NCBI GenBank assembly: GCA_027490195.1
Contig: JAIXYN010000069.1
Coordinates: 86,093 to 150,092 of the forward strand
DNA from: Verrucomicrobiaceae bacterium
GTDB taxonomy: Bacteria; Verrucomicrobiota; Verrucomicrobiia; Verrucomicrobiales; Verrucomicrobiaceae
Length of the DNA stretch: 64,000 nucleotides
Reading direction: 5' to 3'
This document shows, piece by piece, positions 1 through 7,872 of this stretch. The translations under genes were made by a program, and so were the position numbers. Each line of letters starts with the position of its first letter. Position 1 is the first letter of the stretch. The notes below the pieces were generated by a model that worked only from the letters and a program-made list of their open reading frames with translations, had not been told where the DNA came from and searched no databases.

Positions 1-2
1 CT

Positions 3-200
3 AAAAAGTTCATGTGGGGCAGTGACTCCCCGTTTTACAGTTACGCGGGGGAGATCAACGGGGAAGTCGTCCGCCTTATCAGCACCTATAAGGCCGAGGT
101 TGATGCGTTGAAGGCTGGCGGAAGAGAAATGGTGGATCGCATTGCGAACGCAAACATCCGTGATTATTTGAAGTTGCATGATGAAAGCATTCTCTCTTGA
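3..200 (+). CDS. Amidohydrolase family protein, C-terminal fragment
   Basis: The reading frame is open from the left edge and ends at a TGA at 198-200, so only the last 65 or so residues are present. The segment starting WGSDSPF matches the C-terminal strand of amidohydrolase-2 type TIM-barrel hydrolases, in which the Asp of the GSD motif helps hold the catalytic metal; a helical tail ending in a NIRDYLKL-like segment follows. Family members include sugar lactonases and related hydrolases. The following dehydrogenase gene begins inside its last codons (overlap about 23 bases), suggesting one operon and translational coupling. A role as a sugar-acid lactonase is inferred from the neighbouring dehydrogenase, symporter and aldolase; the catalytic core lies outside the window. 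Confidence 0.7.
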   Translation, partial: KKFMWGSDSPFYSYAGEINGEVVRLISTYKAEVDALKAGGREMVDRIANANIRDYLKLHDESILS

Positions 201-939
201 AGGTCGGGCCGCATTGGTGACAGGATCATCCCAAGGCATTGGATACGCGATGGCCAACGGCCTCCATGAGGCTGGAGCACGCTTGGTGTGCCATGGGCTC
301 AACGAACGTCCCGTGGATTTTCCGGCGTGGGCCTCCTATCTCTCATGCGATTTATCCGCCCCGGACGCTCCTGAGCAGTTGGTGAAGCATGCCTTTGAAG
401 CCGAGCCTGGCCTGGACACCCTCATCTGCAATGCCGGCAGTTTTTTTGATGTGCCATTCCTTGAGATGACGCGCGAGCGCTGGGACAAGACCGTGAATCT
501 CAACATGGCTTCGGCTTTTTTCGCCGCACAGGCTTTTGCCCGGCGCCTCGTCGCAGAGAAACGGGGTGGCTGCATCGTCATCACTTCCTCCACCAACGGC
601 TTTCAGGCAGAGTTGGATTCTACTGCGTATGATGCCAGCAAAGGCGCGCTCGTGATGCTGACGAAGTCGCTGGCCGTTTCTCTGGCAGATCATGGCATTC
701 GTGTGAACGGCGTGGCACCGGGACTGATCAGAACACCGCTCACGGCCGGACTTCATCATTCCAGCGACAGCGGCATGGTTGAGCACTATGAGAAGAAGAT
801 ACTCCTTCAGCGGCTGGGTACACCGGAGGATGTGGCGGGTGCGGCGGTGTTTCTTTGCTCAGACGCAGCCAGTTACATTACTGGAGAGACCATTATCATT
901 GATGGCGGTCTGACGACGGGACAGATCGGCCGGAGGTGA
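178..939 (+). CDS. SDR family NAD(P)-dependent oxidoreductase
   Basis: A classical short-chain dehydrogenase of 253 residues. The Rossmann glycine motif TGSSQGIG is at residues 15-22, the CNAG segment at 84-87, and the catalytic Ser-Tyr-Lys set is visible as the SS pair at 137-138 with Y151 and K155 in YDASK. The C-terminus ends with the usual GxxxxxDGG segment. Two ATGs in tandem (178 and 181) could start translation, both inside the preceding amidohydrolase gene, so coupling is likely. Its relatives oxidise sugars and sugar acids (gluconate, deoxygluconate or fuconate-type substrates); the exact substrate cannot be read from sequence. The last 44 bases overlap the 3' end of the convergent symporter gene. 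Confidence 0.9.
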   Translation: MMKAFSLEGRAALVTGSSQGIGYAMANGLHEAGARLVCHGLNERPVDFPAWASYLSCDLSAPDAPEQLVKHAFEAEPGLDTLICNAGSFFDVPFLEMTRERWDKTVNLNMASAFFAAQAFARRLVAEKRGGCIVITSSTNGFQAELDSTAYDASKGALVMLTKSLAVSLADHGIRVNGVAPGLIRTPLTAGLHHSSDSGMVEHYEKKILLQRLGTPEDVAGAAVFLCSDAASYITGETIIIDGGLTTGQIGRR

Positions 940-2392
940 GCAAGCCCACGGCCATGGTTATCAGCGTGCCCAGCAGGCTGAACCAGATGAAGGAGACAAC
1001 CATCGGCGGCTTCAGGGCCGTGAAGGCACCGTTCTGATACATGAAGATGCCCAGCAGCGTGACAAAGCCTGCCAGACAGCCGAGCAGAGCGCCGCGCGTG
1101 GTGGCCCTGCGCGTGAACATGCCGAGAAAGAACAGCCCCAGCAGCGGTCCGCCAATAAGTCCGATGACGGTGTTCACGGACTCGACCAGATTTCCCGGCA
1201 TAAATGACACCGCAAAGGCGAGTGCCACGACGATGACTCCGTAAATCACCGTGATCCAGCGTGCGCTGCCGACTTGCTGAGCCTGTGTCCCCTCCGGTGA
1301 GCTTGAGAGGCGTTGCTTGAAATCGACCACCGTGGCGGACGCCAAAGAATTCAGCCCGGCGGAAATCGTGGACATGCTGGCCGCGTAGATTGCCGCGATG
1401 AGCAGTCCCGGCAGCCCTGCTGGAAGCTGCGTCACGACGAAGTAGGGTAGGATTTGGTCTTCCTTGGCAATCAGTCCCGCCGCCATGGGATCGCCATGCG
1501 TTTTATAGAATGCGTAGAGCACCAGGCCGGTGCCATAAAACAGCACGAGGACCGGCAGGATGAACCAGAGCTTGAGCCACAGGGAGCGCTTTGCCTCCTG
1601 CAAGCTGCCCGCGCTGAGATAGCGCTGCACTGAAACTTGGTCGGTGGCCATCTGCACCAGATGCAGAAAGGCACCTGCCAGCACCACGCTCCAGATATTG
1701 ACGCGCTCAGACAGACTGAAGGAAAGACTCAGGTTCATGCGGCCATCCGCCATGGCCGTGTCCCAGACTCCGCCCAGGCCGCCAGGGATCTTTCCGACCG
1801 CCACGAACACAATGATCAACTGACCACCGAAAAGCACGATCAACTGCATCACATCTGTCCAGATGACGGCGCGCATGCCGCCAAGCGCGGTGTAGAGTGT
1901 CGTCAGGACACCCGTGGCGAGAATGGTGATCCACAACGGCATGCCGGTGACTTTTTCCAGTGCCAATGCAGGGGCGTAGGTGGCAGCGGCGAGCCACAGT
2001 GCGACACGAAAGATGAACAATCCAGAGGCAAGCAGGCGCACGGAGAGGGAAAACCGCTCCTCAAGAAACTGATAGGCGGTGAAGAAGCGCGACTGGTAAA
2101 ACTTCGGCAGCATGTAAATCGCTGTGAACGGGGTCGCGATGAAGAACGCCAGAACGATGTAGGCAAAGCCAAAGCCGTTCTTGTACACATCCGCCGGACC
2201 GGCAAGGTAGCTGATGCCAGAAAACAATGCCGCCAGAATGGACATGGCGACCAGAACGCTGCTCATGCCACGACCCGCAAGAAAGTAGTCGCCAAGTGAT
2301 TTGGACCCGCGTGCCGAAAATAAACCAATGCCGACCGATGCCGTGAGGTAGCTGCCGAAGATGGTGTAATCGAGCCAGGAGAAGTGCGTCAT
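896..2392 (-). CDS. Sodium:solute symporter (SSS family)
   Basis: A 498-residue multi-span membrane protein of the SSS/SLC5 family, which imports sugars, sialic acid, amino acids or carboxylates with Na+. The N-terminus carries the SLGDYFLAGRGM segment typical of the first family helices, and about 13 hydrophobic segments follow. The ATG at 2390-2392 gives a full-length protein. It faces the SDR gene convergently with a 44-base 3' overlap. The divergent neighbour is a secreted Kelch protein, a combination known from sialic-acid and related sugar uptake loci, so uptake of a sugar or sugar acid is a reasonable inference. The substrate remains unknown. Confidence 0.9.
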   Translation of the reverse strand: MTHFSWLDYTIFGSYLTASVGIGLFSARGSKSLGDYFLAGRGMSSVLVAMSILAALFSGISYLAGPADVYKNGFGFAYIVLAFFIATPFTAIYMLPKFYQSRFFTAYQFLEERFSLSVRLLASGLFIFRVALWLAAATYAPALALEKVTGMPLWITILATGVLTTLYTALGGMRAVIWTDVMQLIVLFGGQLIIVFVAVGKIPGGLGGVWDTAMADGRMNLSLSFSLSERVNIWSVVLAGAFLHLVQMATDQVSVQRYLSAGSLQEAKRSLWLKLWFILPVLVLFYGTGLVLYAFYKTHGDPMAAGLIAKEDQILPYFVVTQLPAGLPGLLIAAIYAASMSTISAGLNSLASATVVDFKQRLSSSPEGTQAQQVGSARWITVIYGVIVVALAFAVSFMPGNLVESVNTVIGLIGGPLLGLFFLGMFTRRATTRGALLGCLAGFVTLLGIFMYQNGAFTALKPPMVVSFIWFSLLGTLITMAVGLLTSGRSVPSSDRHQ

Positions 2393-2519
2393 AAATGGGC
2401 AGGGGATTGAAAATAAACGCAGTCTGGCGAAAGTGTTTGCTGGTTTGTTTTTAAGACCAGGTAAATGGGCGGGAAATCGGAAAGTTCAGCACGATGAACT
2501 GCGAACTGTAGAGCACACT

Positions 2520-3545
2520 ATGAATGCACGATTGATCCCGATGATGAAACGAGTTTTGAACACTTGGCTTGTGCTGTTTTCGTCACTCACCTGCGCTGTA
2601 AATGCCGCTGACTGGGAACCGCTGCCCCCGCTCCCGGAGCCGAACGGTGGCTTTGTGTGCGGAGTGCAAGGCGACTCCATTGTGGTTATTGGCGGAACGA
2701 ACTGGGAAGGTGGCAAAAAAAACTGGCTAAAATTCATCCGGTACTTCGACTCACGCACTTTGAAATGGAGGTCTGAATTTGACGCGAAAATGCCCGGCGG
2801 GCCCCTGGCCTATGGAGTGTTGTGTCAGGGCAGCGATGTCGCCGTCACTGTGCTTGGAGGCACCGATGGAGAAAAGTCGCATCCAGAGTCGCTGTTGATT
2901 GATTCCATCAAAACCTCGCAAGGATCGAAAATTCGAGGACTCACCGATACGGTCGTGCTTGCTGCGGGCGGACAAGTTTCGGGAAGACGATTGATCGTTG
3001 GAGGAATGAAGGATGCTGCCAATGTGTCAGAGATGGGAAAATCAGTGCATGAAATTGTATTCATCGACAAACCCTGGAAGGACCGGCACCTGCAAGCCAT
3101 TCCTCTCGCCGACTACCCCGGCAAGCCCTTCGCCGTGGCTGCATCGGCGGTGGTGGGGGCCGAACTCTTTGTGTTCGGCGGGATGAATTATAATGCAACG
3201 ACAAGCACCCCGGTGAACTCCGTGGAATCCTATGCCTTTTCGCCAGCAAAAAATGCCTGGCGTGTGCTGAAGTCGCTCACGGTGGCAAATCGCGGCATGA
3301 CCGCCGTCAGGCTTGATGATCAGCACATTTACCTTGCCGGTGGTTATACAGATGACTTCACGGCGAATGCCCTGATCTACGATGTGAAGGCGGACAGCTA
3401 TCGAAAGGCGAAATCGCTGCCATATGCCGCGATGGTGGGTTTGGTGAAGCTTGACGGCTTTGTCTATTGCCTCGGTGGCGAAGACAAGAAGCAGTCACGC
3501 ACCGACAAGGTCTTCCGCATTCCGGTGGCGGAACTGCTGAAGTGA
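2520..3545 (+). CDS. Secreted Kelch-repeat protein, possibly mutarotase-like (NanM type)
   Basis: About 341 residues when started at the ATG at 2520; an ATG pair at 2541/2544 is an alternative. The earlier GTG at 2433 would put a hydrophilic stretch before the leader and is not favoured. A signal peptide with a VLFSSLTCAVNAA-like end is followed by several Kelch blades, seen as GG doublets in VVIGGTNW, VTVLGGTDG, FVFGGMNY, YLAGGYTD and YCLGGEDK. The GGTN segment resembles cyclically permuted sugar mutarotases of the NanM family, which convert sugar anomers in the periplasm and often neighbour SSS symporters. That function is inferred; Kelch propellers also serve in binding. Its stop codon abuts the stop of the next, convergent SDR gene with no base between. 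Confidence 0.75.
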   Translation: MNARLIPMMKRVLNTWLVLFSSLTCAVNAADWEPLPPLPEPNGGFVCGVQGDSIVVIGGTNWEGGKKNWLKFIRYFDSRTLKWRSEFDAKMPGGPLAYGVLCQGSDVAVTVLGGTDGEKSHPESLLIDSIKTSQGSKIRGLTDTVVLAAGGQVSGRRLIVGGMKDAANVSEMGKSVHEIVFIDKPWKDRHLQAIPLADYPGKPFAVAASAVVGAELFVFGGMNYNATTSTPVNSVESYAFSPAKNAWRVLKSLTVANRGMTAVRLDDQHIYLAGGYTDDFTANALIYDVKADSYRKAKSLPYAAMVGLVKLDGFVYCLGGEDKKQSRTDKVFRIPVAELLK

Positions 3546-4322
3546 CTACTTCGCGGTGTAGCCGCCATCGACGGGGAGATTGACGCCGGTGATGTATTGG
3601 GACGCATCGCTGAGCAAGAAAATGACGGCACCGCCGAGATCACTCTCGCTGGCCATGCGTCCGAGCATGGTGTGCTCATTGTAGCGCTGCAAAAAGGGTT
3701 CGGGCTGGTGATTGAAAAAGCCACCGGCAGCTAGGTTGTTGACGCGGACTCCCTGCGGGCCGTAGAGGGCGGCGTAGAAGCGGGTGAGGTTTTCGATGCC
3801 GCCTTTGTGGAAGAAGTAATCGGGCGGCATGTCGCCCATGTTGGTGCCGGTGTAGAGTTCGTAGCTGGGACCGATCATGCCCTGAATGCTGCCGATGTTC
3901 ACAATGCTGCCACGTCCTGCTGCGGCCATCGTCTGTCCAAAGTGACGGTGCATGAGCATGACGCCGGTGGCATTGACGCGCATGGATTCAGCAAATTGCT
4001 CCACCGTGCCATTCGCGCCTTTCATCGGACGCAGCACGGCGTTGTTCACCAAGCCATGCAATGCACCATGCTGCGCGGTGATGCGCTCATGTAGGGCCAC
4101 CACGGAGGCTTCATCTCCCTGATCCAGCGTCTCGGCAAACACATGGTGTCCTTTCGCCGTTTCTTCCTCGGCGACGACCTGCAACTTGGCAACGTCACGC
4201 GAGGCGAGGATCAGCGTGGCACCTGTGTGCGCCAGCATGGCGGCCAACCCACGACCATAGAGGCCGGCACCGCCGGTGAGGAGGATGGTTTTGCCGTGGA
4301 GGGAGAAGAGGTCGGCGGACAT
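3546..4322 (-). CDS. SDR family oxidoreductase
   Basis: A 258-residue short-chain dehydrogenase with the nucleotide motif TGGAGLYG at residues 16-23, NNA at 93-95, and a probable catalytic set S145, Y169 and K173 (YFFHK). The spacing between Ser and Tyr is longer than usual because of an insert (GPSYELYTGTNMGDMPP) around 151-167. It is the last gene of a minus-strand operon (Gfo/Idh, Gfo/Idh, HpcH aldolase, SDR), starting 5 bases after the aldolase stop. It probably oxidises or reduces a sugar or keto-acid intermediate of the same pathway. The long insert near the active site is the part most likely to set its specificity. Confidence 0.88.
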   Translation of the reverse strand: MSADLFSLHGKTILLTGGAGLYGRGLAAMLAHTGATLILASRDVAKLQVVAEEETAKGHHVFAETLDQGDEASVVALHERITAQHGALHGLVNNAVLRPMKGANGTVEQFAESMRVNATGVMLMHRHFGQTMAAAGRGSIVNIGSIQGMIGPSYELYTGTNMGDMPPDYFFHKGGIENLTRFYAALYGPQGVRVNNLAAGGFFNHQPEPFLQRYNEHTMLGRMASESDLGGAVIFLLSDASQYITGVNLPVDGGYTAK

Positions 4323-4327
4323 GGCAG

Positions 4328-5137
4328 TTACTTGGATTTGTAAATGGAATCGCTGGCAGTCGCGGAGTCAGAGCCACCAAAATCACCGACTAGTTTTTTG
4401 AAGGCGTTACCGAGTTCAATCACATCGGCGCCGAGGGTGAAGACGCGGGTGCCTTCGGCGATGACTTCTTCCTTCTGCCCGAAGAGCGAGGCAACGGCGG
4501 GAAATTTGCCGTACTTGAGTGCAGCGGCGGCGACTCGTTTGCGAGCGGCGACGACTTCGGGATGGGTGGCCTGGCCGAGCTTGCCGATGCGGTGGCTGAA
4601 GTCACCTGCACCAAAGAGCAGCATGTCGAATCCAGGCACAGCGGCGATCTCTTCGACGACTTCGAGCGCCTCGGGACTTTCGATCTGGAGGATGACGAAT
4701 TTCTCGGTGTTGCAGTGATGTGCGTAATCCGCGAGGGGAACCTGGCAGAACAGGCCGTCCATGTTGCCTGCGTCCAGTGCCTTGCTTCCGAGCGGGCGGC
4801 AGCGAACCATGTCCACCACATTGCGGGCTTCGTCGGCGCTGGTCACGTGGGGGACCATGATGCCGGTGGCATCGCATTCAAAAGGTTTCACATATTCGCT
4901 ATAACCGCCTTTGTTGACGCGGACGATGGTGTCCAAGTCGTGGAGCTTGGCGGCGCGGACTTGGTGTTCCAGATTGAGCCAGGAGTTGGGGACGTGCTCG
5001 TTGCACAGCCAGACGGCGCTGGCGCCGGAGAGTCCGGCGAGCTCGACGATGCGGGGATCTCCTAAGTTGAGCTTGATGACGGTGCTGTTTTGGCCGGCGC
5101 GGAGTTCGCGGAGGATGCGGGAGGGGCGGAGTTTCAT
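4328..5137 (-). CDS. HpcH/HpaI family aldolase
   Basis: A 269-residue class II pyruvate-dependent aldolase-like protein. Family signatures include GIMVPHVTSADEAR, the metal-ligand Glu in LQIESPEA, and the second acidic ligand in FGAGDFS. The N-terminal segment LCNEHVPNS stands where relatives have the catalytic DxEH/DHEH-type motif, so the active site is somewhat divergent. Such enzymes split 2-keto-3-deoxy sugar acids or 4-hydroxy-2-oxo acids into pyruvate and an aldehyde. The start codon overlaps the stop of the upstream Gfo/Idh gene as ATGA. In this operon it is the likely carbon-cleaving step; substrate identity is inference. Confidence 0.85.
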   Translation of the reverse strand: MKLRPSRILRELRAGQNSTVIKLNLGDPRIVELAGLSGASAVWLCNEHVPNSWLNLEHQVRAAKLHDLDTIVRVNKGGYSEYVKPFECDATGIMVPHVTSADEARNVVDMVRCRPLGSKALDAGNMDGLFCQVPLADYAHHCNTEKFVILQIESPEALEVVEEIAAVPGFDMLLFGAGDFSHRIGKLGQATHPEVVAARKRVAAAALKYGKFPAVASLFGQKEEVIAEGTRVFTLGADVIELGNAFKKLVGDFGGSDSATASDSIYKSK

Positions 5138-6096
5138 GTGTCGGATTCGGCAATAATGTCTGAGATTTGCATTAGCGCGCCACTTTGTTCGCGGCTGCGG
5201 CGACCGGCGATGATGACGGCCATGAGTTCGACGGTTTCGGCAAAGGGCAGGGGACGTGTGCCGGTTTGCAGCATGTCGATGAAGGCGACCAACTGGCCGC
5301 GGAAGGCGTGGTAGGTGTCGGTGAGGCGGAGGGGGAGCTGACCTTTTGTGCCGTAGAGATGGACGGCACCGAAGCTTCCATAGGCATCGTGAATGGCTCC
5401 GATGGTGACGCGGACGCCGCTGCGATGGGTGAGGTGCATGACGTCGCCGCCGGAATCGCTGAGCGCCTGCACGGTGATGAAGCCGGGGCCGAGGAGGGGC
5501 TCGATGGCTTCGAGGGCGTGGATGCCATAGCGCTCCCAGGATTTGCAGGTGAAGCTGGTGATCCAGCGAAGGTCGCCGAGATGGGCGTGCTGTTCAGCGG
5601 TCAAGCGCATCTCCGGCGCATAGCGCATGCCGCTGGTGGAGAGGATGCTGGCTCCGGCCTGATGCCACTGCACAAACTGGCGCAGGTCGGCGATGTTGGT
5701 AGCCATGGGCTTGTCCACGAAAACGGGCAGTCCGGCTTCAATAAAGGGGCGCACGCGGCGAATGTGATCGTCGCCATCGTCGGTGGAGATGATCACAGCA
5801 TCGACCTGACCGATGACGTCTTCGGGTTGAGAGACGATGGTGGGGATTAGGCTGGCGGCGGCGACTTTGGGGGCGTCGGTGGGATCATCGGTCCAGAGGT
5901 GGGTGACGCGAGCACCGGGGATCTGCATGGTGGCCAAGGGCTGCTGGCCGAGATAGGCGATGATGCCTGCGTAAGGACAGGCGGCCATGGCGATGGGGTC
6001 GTAGCCATTGATGATGGCGCTCCATGAATAGGGGTGGCCATTGCCTTCGATCATGCCCAGCATGGCCAGGCGTAGTTGTTTGGGGCTGCTGCTCAT
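5134..6096 (-). CDS. Gfo/Idh/MocA family oxidoreductase
   Basis: A 320-residue NAD(P)-dependent oxidoreductase family member. The N-terminal Rossmann strand is atypical: it reads RLAMLGMIEGNGHPYSW rather than the usual GxGxxG. The family's lysine motif is present as DKPMAT around residue 130, preceded by VIISTDDGDDH. No signal peptide is present, so it is cytoplasmic. Its start and stop both overlap neighbouring genes by the ATGA tetranucleotide, so the three genes 7082-4328 are translationally coupled. The missing glycine motif means cofactor binding may differ from its partner encoded immediately upstream; the two may act as a pair on one substrate. Confidence 0.85.
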   Translation of the reverse strand: MSSSPKQLRLAMLGMIEGNGHPYSWSAIINGYDPIAMAACPYAGIIAYLGQQPLATMQIPGARVTHLWTDDPTDAPKVAAASLIPTIVSQPEDVIGQVDAVIISTDDGDDHIRRVRPFIEAGLPVFVDKPMATNIADLRQFVQWHQAGASILSTSGMRYAPEMRLTAEQHAHLGDLRWITSFTCKSWERYGIHALEAIEPLLGPGFITVQALSDSGGDVMHLTHRSGVRVTIGAIHDAYGSFGAVHLYGTKGQLPLRLTDTYHAFRGQLVAFIDMLQTGTRPLPFAETVELMAVIIAGRRSREQSGALMQISDIIAESDT

Positions 6097-7082
6097 GAAA
6101 GGGTGATGGGCAGGCCAGTGACGGCAGAGTCGAGGGCGGCACGATTGAAGTGCAGAGTTTGCACGGCTTCGTCAAAGGTGCATAGAGCGCAGGGCTTGCC
6201 CTCCATGCCATCTAGGAAGGCGTTGGCCTGGGCGATGAAGAGGTCATCGCGTTCCAGTGGTGCGGTGGTGTTCCAGGTCCAGGCGGTCTCGCCGCGTTTC
6301 ATGCTGGCCCAGCGCTGGGCGTGGGATTCGATCTTGAGGCTGCCGTGTTCGCAGTGGATTTCGATGATGGCTTCGTTGGCGGCTTGAAACTGGTTCATCG
6401 CGTAGCTGGCAAGCACGGTGCCGTGACGAGCGGTGACGTTGACGGTGTCTTCGACGGTCACGCCTTCGAGTTGCTGATGTGAGGCATCGCAGAAGACGCG
6501 GGTGATGGGGCCGATCATCCACTCCATGGCGTTCACGATGTGAGTGAGCGCGTCCTGGATGGCACCGCCGCCGGTTTCATGACGTGCGTAGTAGATGTCG
6601 CGATAGGCGGGTCGGTAGGTGGGGAAGTGCTGGCCGGCCGCAATGCTGGCGTGAAGTGGTTTGCCCAAGGCACCGCTTTGTAAAAACTCACGCGCTGCGA
6701 TAATCCACGGGAAGCAGTGGTAAACGTAGGCGATGGCTACGAAACGGCCGCTTGTGGTGATGGCGGTGCGCGTTTGTTCCAGGCCGTCCAAGGTAACTGA
6801 AAGAGGCTTTTCGATCAGCAGAGCCGCGCCGTGGGCAGCGCCTTCGCGGGCGATGCTGAGATGGGTGTGGGCAGGGGTGCAGATGACCCAGGCATCGAAG
6901 TTCTGTGAGTGGGCCGCTTCTGCGAGGGTGCTGAACGAAGGGACATTGTAGCGTTGGCTGACTTCGCTCAGCAGTTTTGCATTGGCATCACAGACGCTGA
7001 CGTGGCAGCGGCCAGTCTGCTGAAAGCAGCGCAGATGGCGCTCGCCGATGCTGCCGCAGCCAATGATGAGGATGGAATGCAT
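6093..7082 (-). CDS. Gfo/Idh/MocA family oxidoreductase
   Basis: A 329-residue oxidoreductase with a canonical Rossmann start (ILIIGCGSIGERH), the VICTPAHTH segment and the EKPLSVTLDG lysine motif. The C-terminal alpha/beta domain carries GGGAIQDALTHIVNAMEW, similar to the substrate-binding region of inositol/sugar dehydrogenases. It is the first gene of the minus-strand operon running to 3546 and is preceded by 78 bases of non-coding DNA. It probably oxidises a sugar or cyclitol and feeds the aldolase and SDR encoded downstream. No signal peptide is visible, unlike the Tat-exported members of the same family elsewhere in the window. Confidence 0.88.
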   Translation of the reverse strand: MHSILIIGCGSIGERHLRCFQQTGRCHVSVCDANAKLLSEVSQRYNVPSFSTLAEAAHSQNFDAWVICTPAHTHLSIAREGAAHGAALLIEKPLSVTLDGLEQTRTAITTSGRFVAIAYVYHCFPWIIAAREFLQSGALGKPLHASIAAGQHFPTYRPAYRDIYYARHETGGGAIQDALTHIVNAMEWMIGPITRVFCDASHQQLEGVTVEDTVNVTARHGTVLASYAMNQFQAANEAIIEIHCEHGSLKIESHAQRWASMKRGETAWTWNTTAPLERDDLFIAQANAFLDGMEGKPCALCTFDEAVQTLHFNRAALDSAVTGLPITLS

Positions 7083-7160
7083 TCTGGCGGAGTAAACGCC
7101 GCGCTTGGTCTGATCAAAGGAAAATGAGCTGGTCCGGTCAGGGAACCAGCGTGTGTCGTT

Positions 7161-7814
7161 TTATTTCACCAGACCTGACCGTTTCGCGCTGCGGTACTCT
7201 TCGATGCACTGTTTTGATTCGGCGGTCAACTGGTCTAGAGGCAGATCAAATGTCTGGCCATCCTCACGACGAATCAAGACTGTCGTTTTGGTGAGTGCGA
7301 GAATCTTGGCCTGAAGCGTTCGGCCGTCCGTGCTCTGCAACGAAATGATGGCACTGACCGGCTTGCGTTCGGGTGCCTGCGGAGTCGTGTCGTTTTTGAC
7401 AGCGACAGTGGGCGTGGCAGCGGCTGGTTCATTGACGGAAGGCGGGCTGATTGCCTGCTCATGGGTGACTGAATACTCCTGATACCTGTCCATGGCATAA
7501 AAGATGACTGCCAGCGCAAGTACGGCTTTGAGCAGATAGCCAAACAAGGTTGGAGGTTTGGGAACCGGAAGTTCTTTTTTGGGTTTGGGCGGAAACAGGT
7601 CTGGATGCAGTTCGTACTTGGCGACCTCCCACAAGTTCTGATAGGCATTGCCTGCGGGACCTTCGAAGACCGCCTTGATCAGGTTGCTAGCGCCACCACG
7701 GGTCGGGGGCACTGGCATCTTGAGAAATTCAAGCACGGCCTTCTGCTTGGGCTGAATGGGCTCATTGCGCCAGCTTTCGCCGGAAGAGTTTTTGGCAGCA
7801 TTGGACTGGTCCAT
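7161..7814 (-). CDS. Membrane protein with C-terminal SHD1-like domain
   Basis: A 217-residue protein in three parts. Residues 1-90 are soluble and Lys/Pro-rich, with PPKPKKELPVPKPP just before one hydrophobic segment at about 93-112 (FGYLLKAVLALAVIFYAM). A low-complexity Ala/Pro/Thr linker follows, and the last 60 residues resemble the SLA1 homology domain 1 (SHD1) found in many Verrucomicrobiota and Planctomycetota proteins (DGRTLQAKI, an Arg-rich strand, LPLDQL, then a helix). The topology predicts a cytoplasmic N-terminus and an outward SHD1 domain. Function is unknown. The same domain type occurs at the N-terminus of the DUF1549 protein ending at 49655. It may be cotranscribed with neither neighbour. 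Confidence 0.6.
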   Translation of the reverse strand: MDQSNAAKNSSGESWRNEPIQPKQKAVLEFLKMPVPPTRGGASNLIKAVFEGPAGNAYQNLWEVAKYELHPDLFPPKPKKELPVPKPPTLFGYLLKAVLALAVIFYAMDRYQEYSVTHEQAISPPSVNEPAAATPTVAVKNDTTPQAPERKPVSAIISLQSTDGRTLQAKILALTKTTVLIRREDGQTFDLPLDQLTAESKQCIEEYRSAKRSGLVK

Positions 7815-7872
7815 GAAGTGACGGCAGGTGGTTCCTGATACTGCCTTCGCTTAGCACGAAATGAAACCAGCT

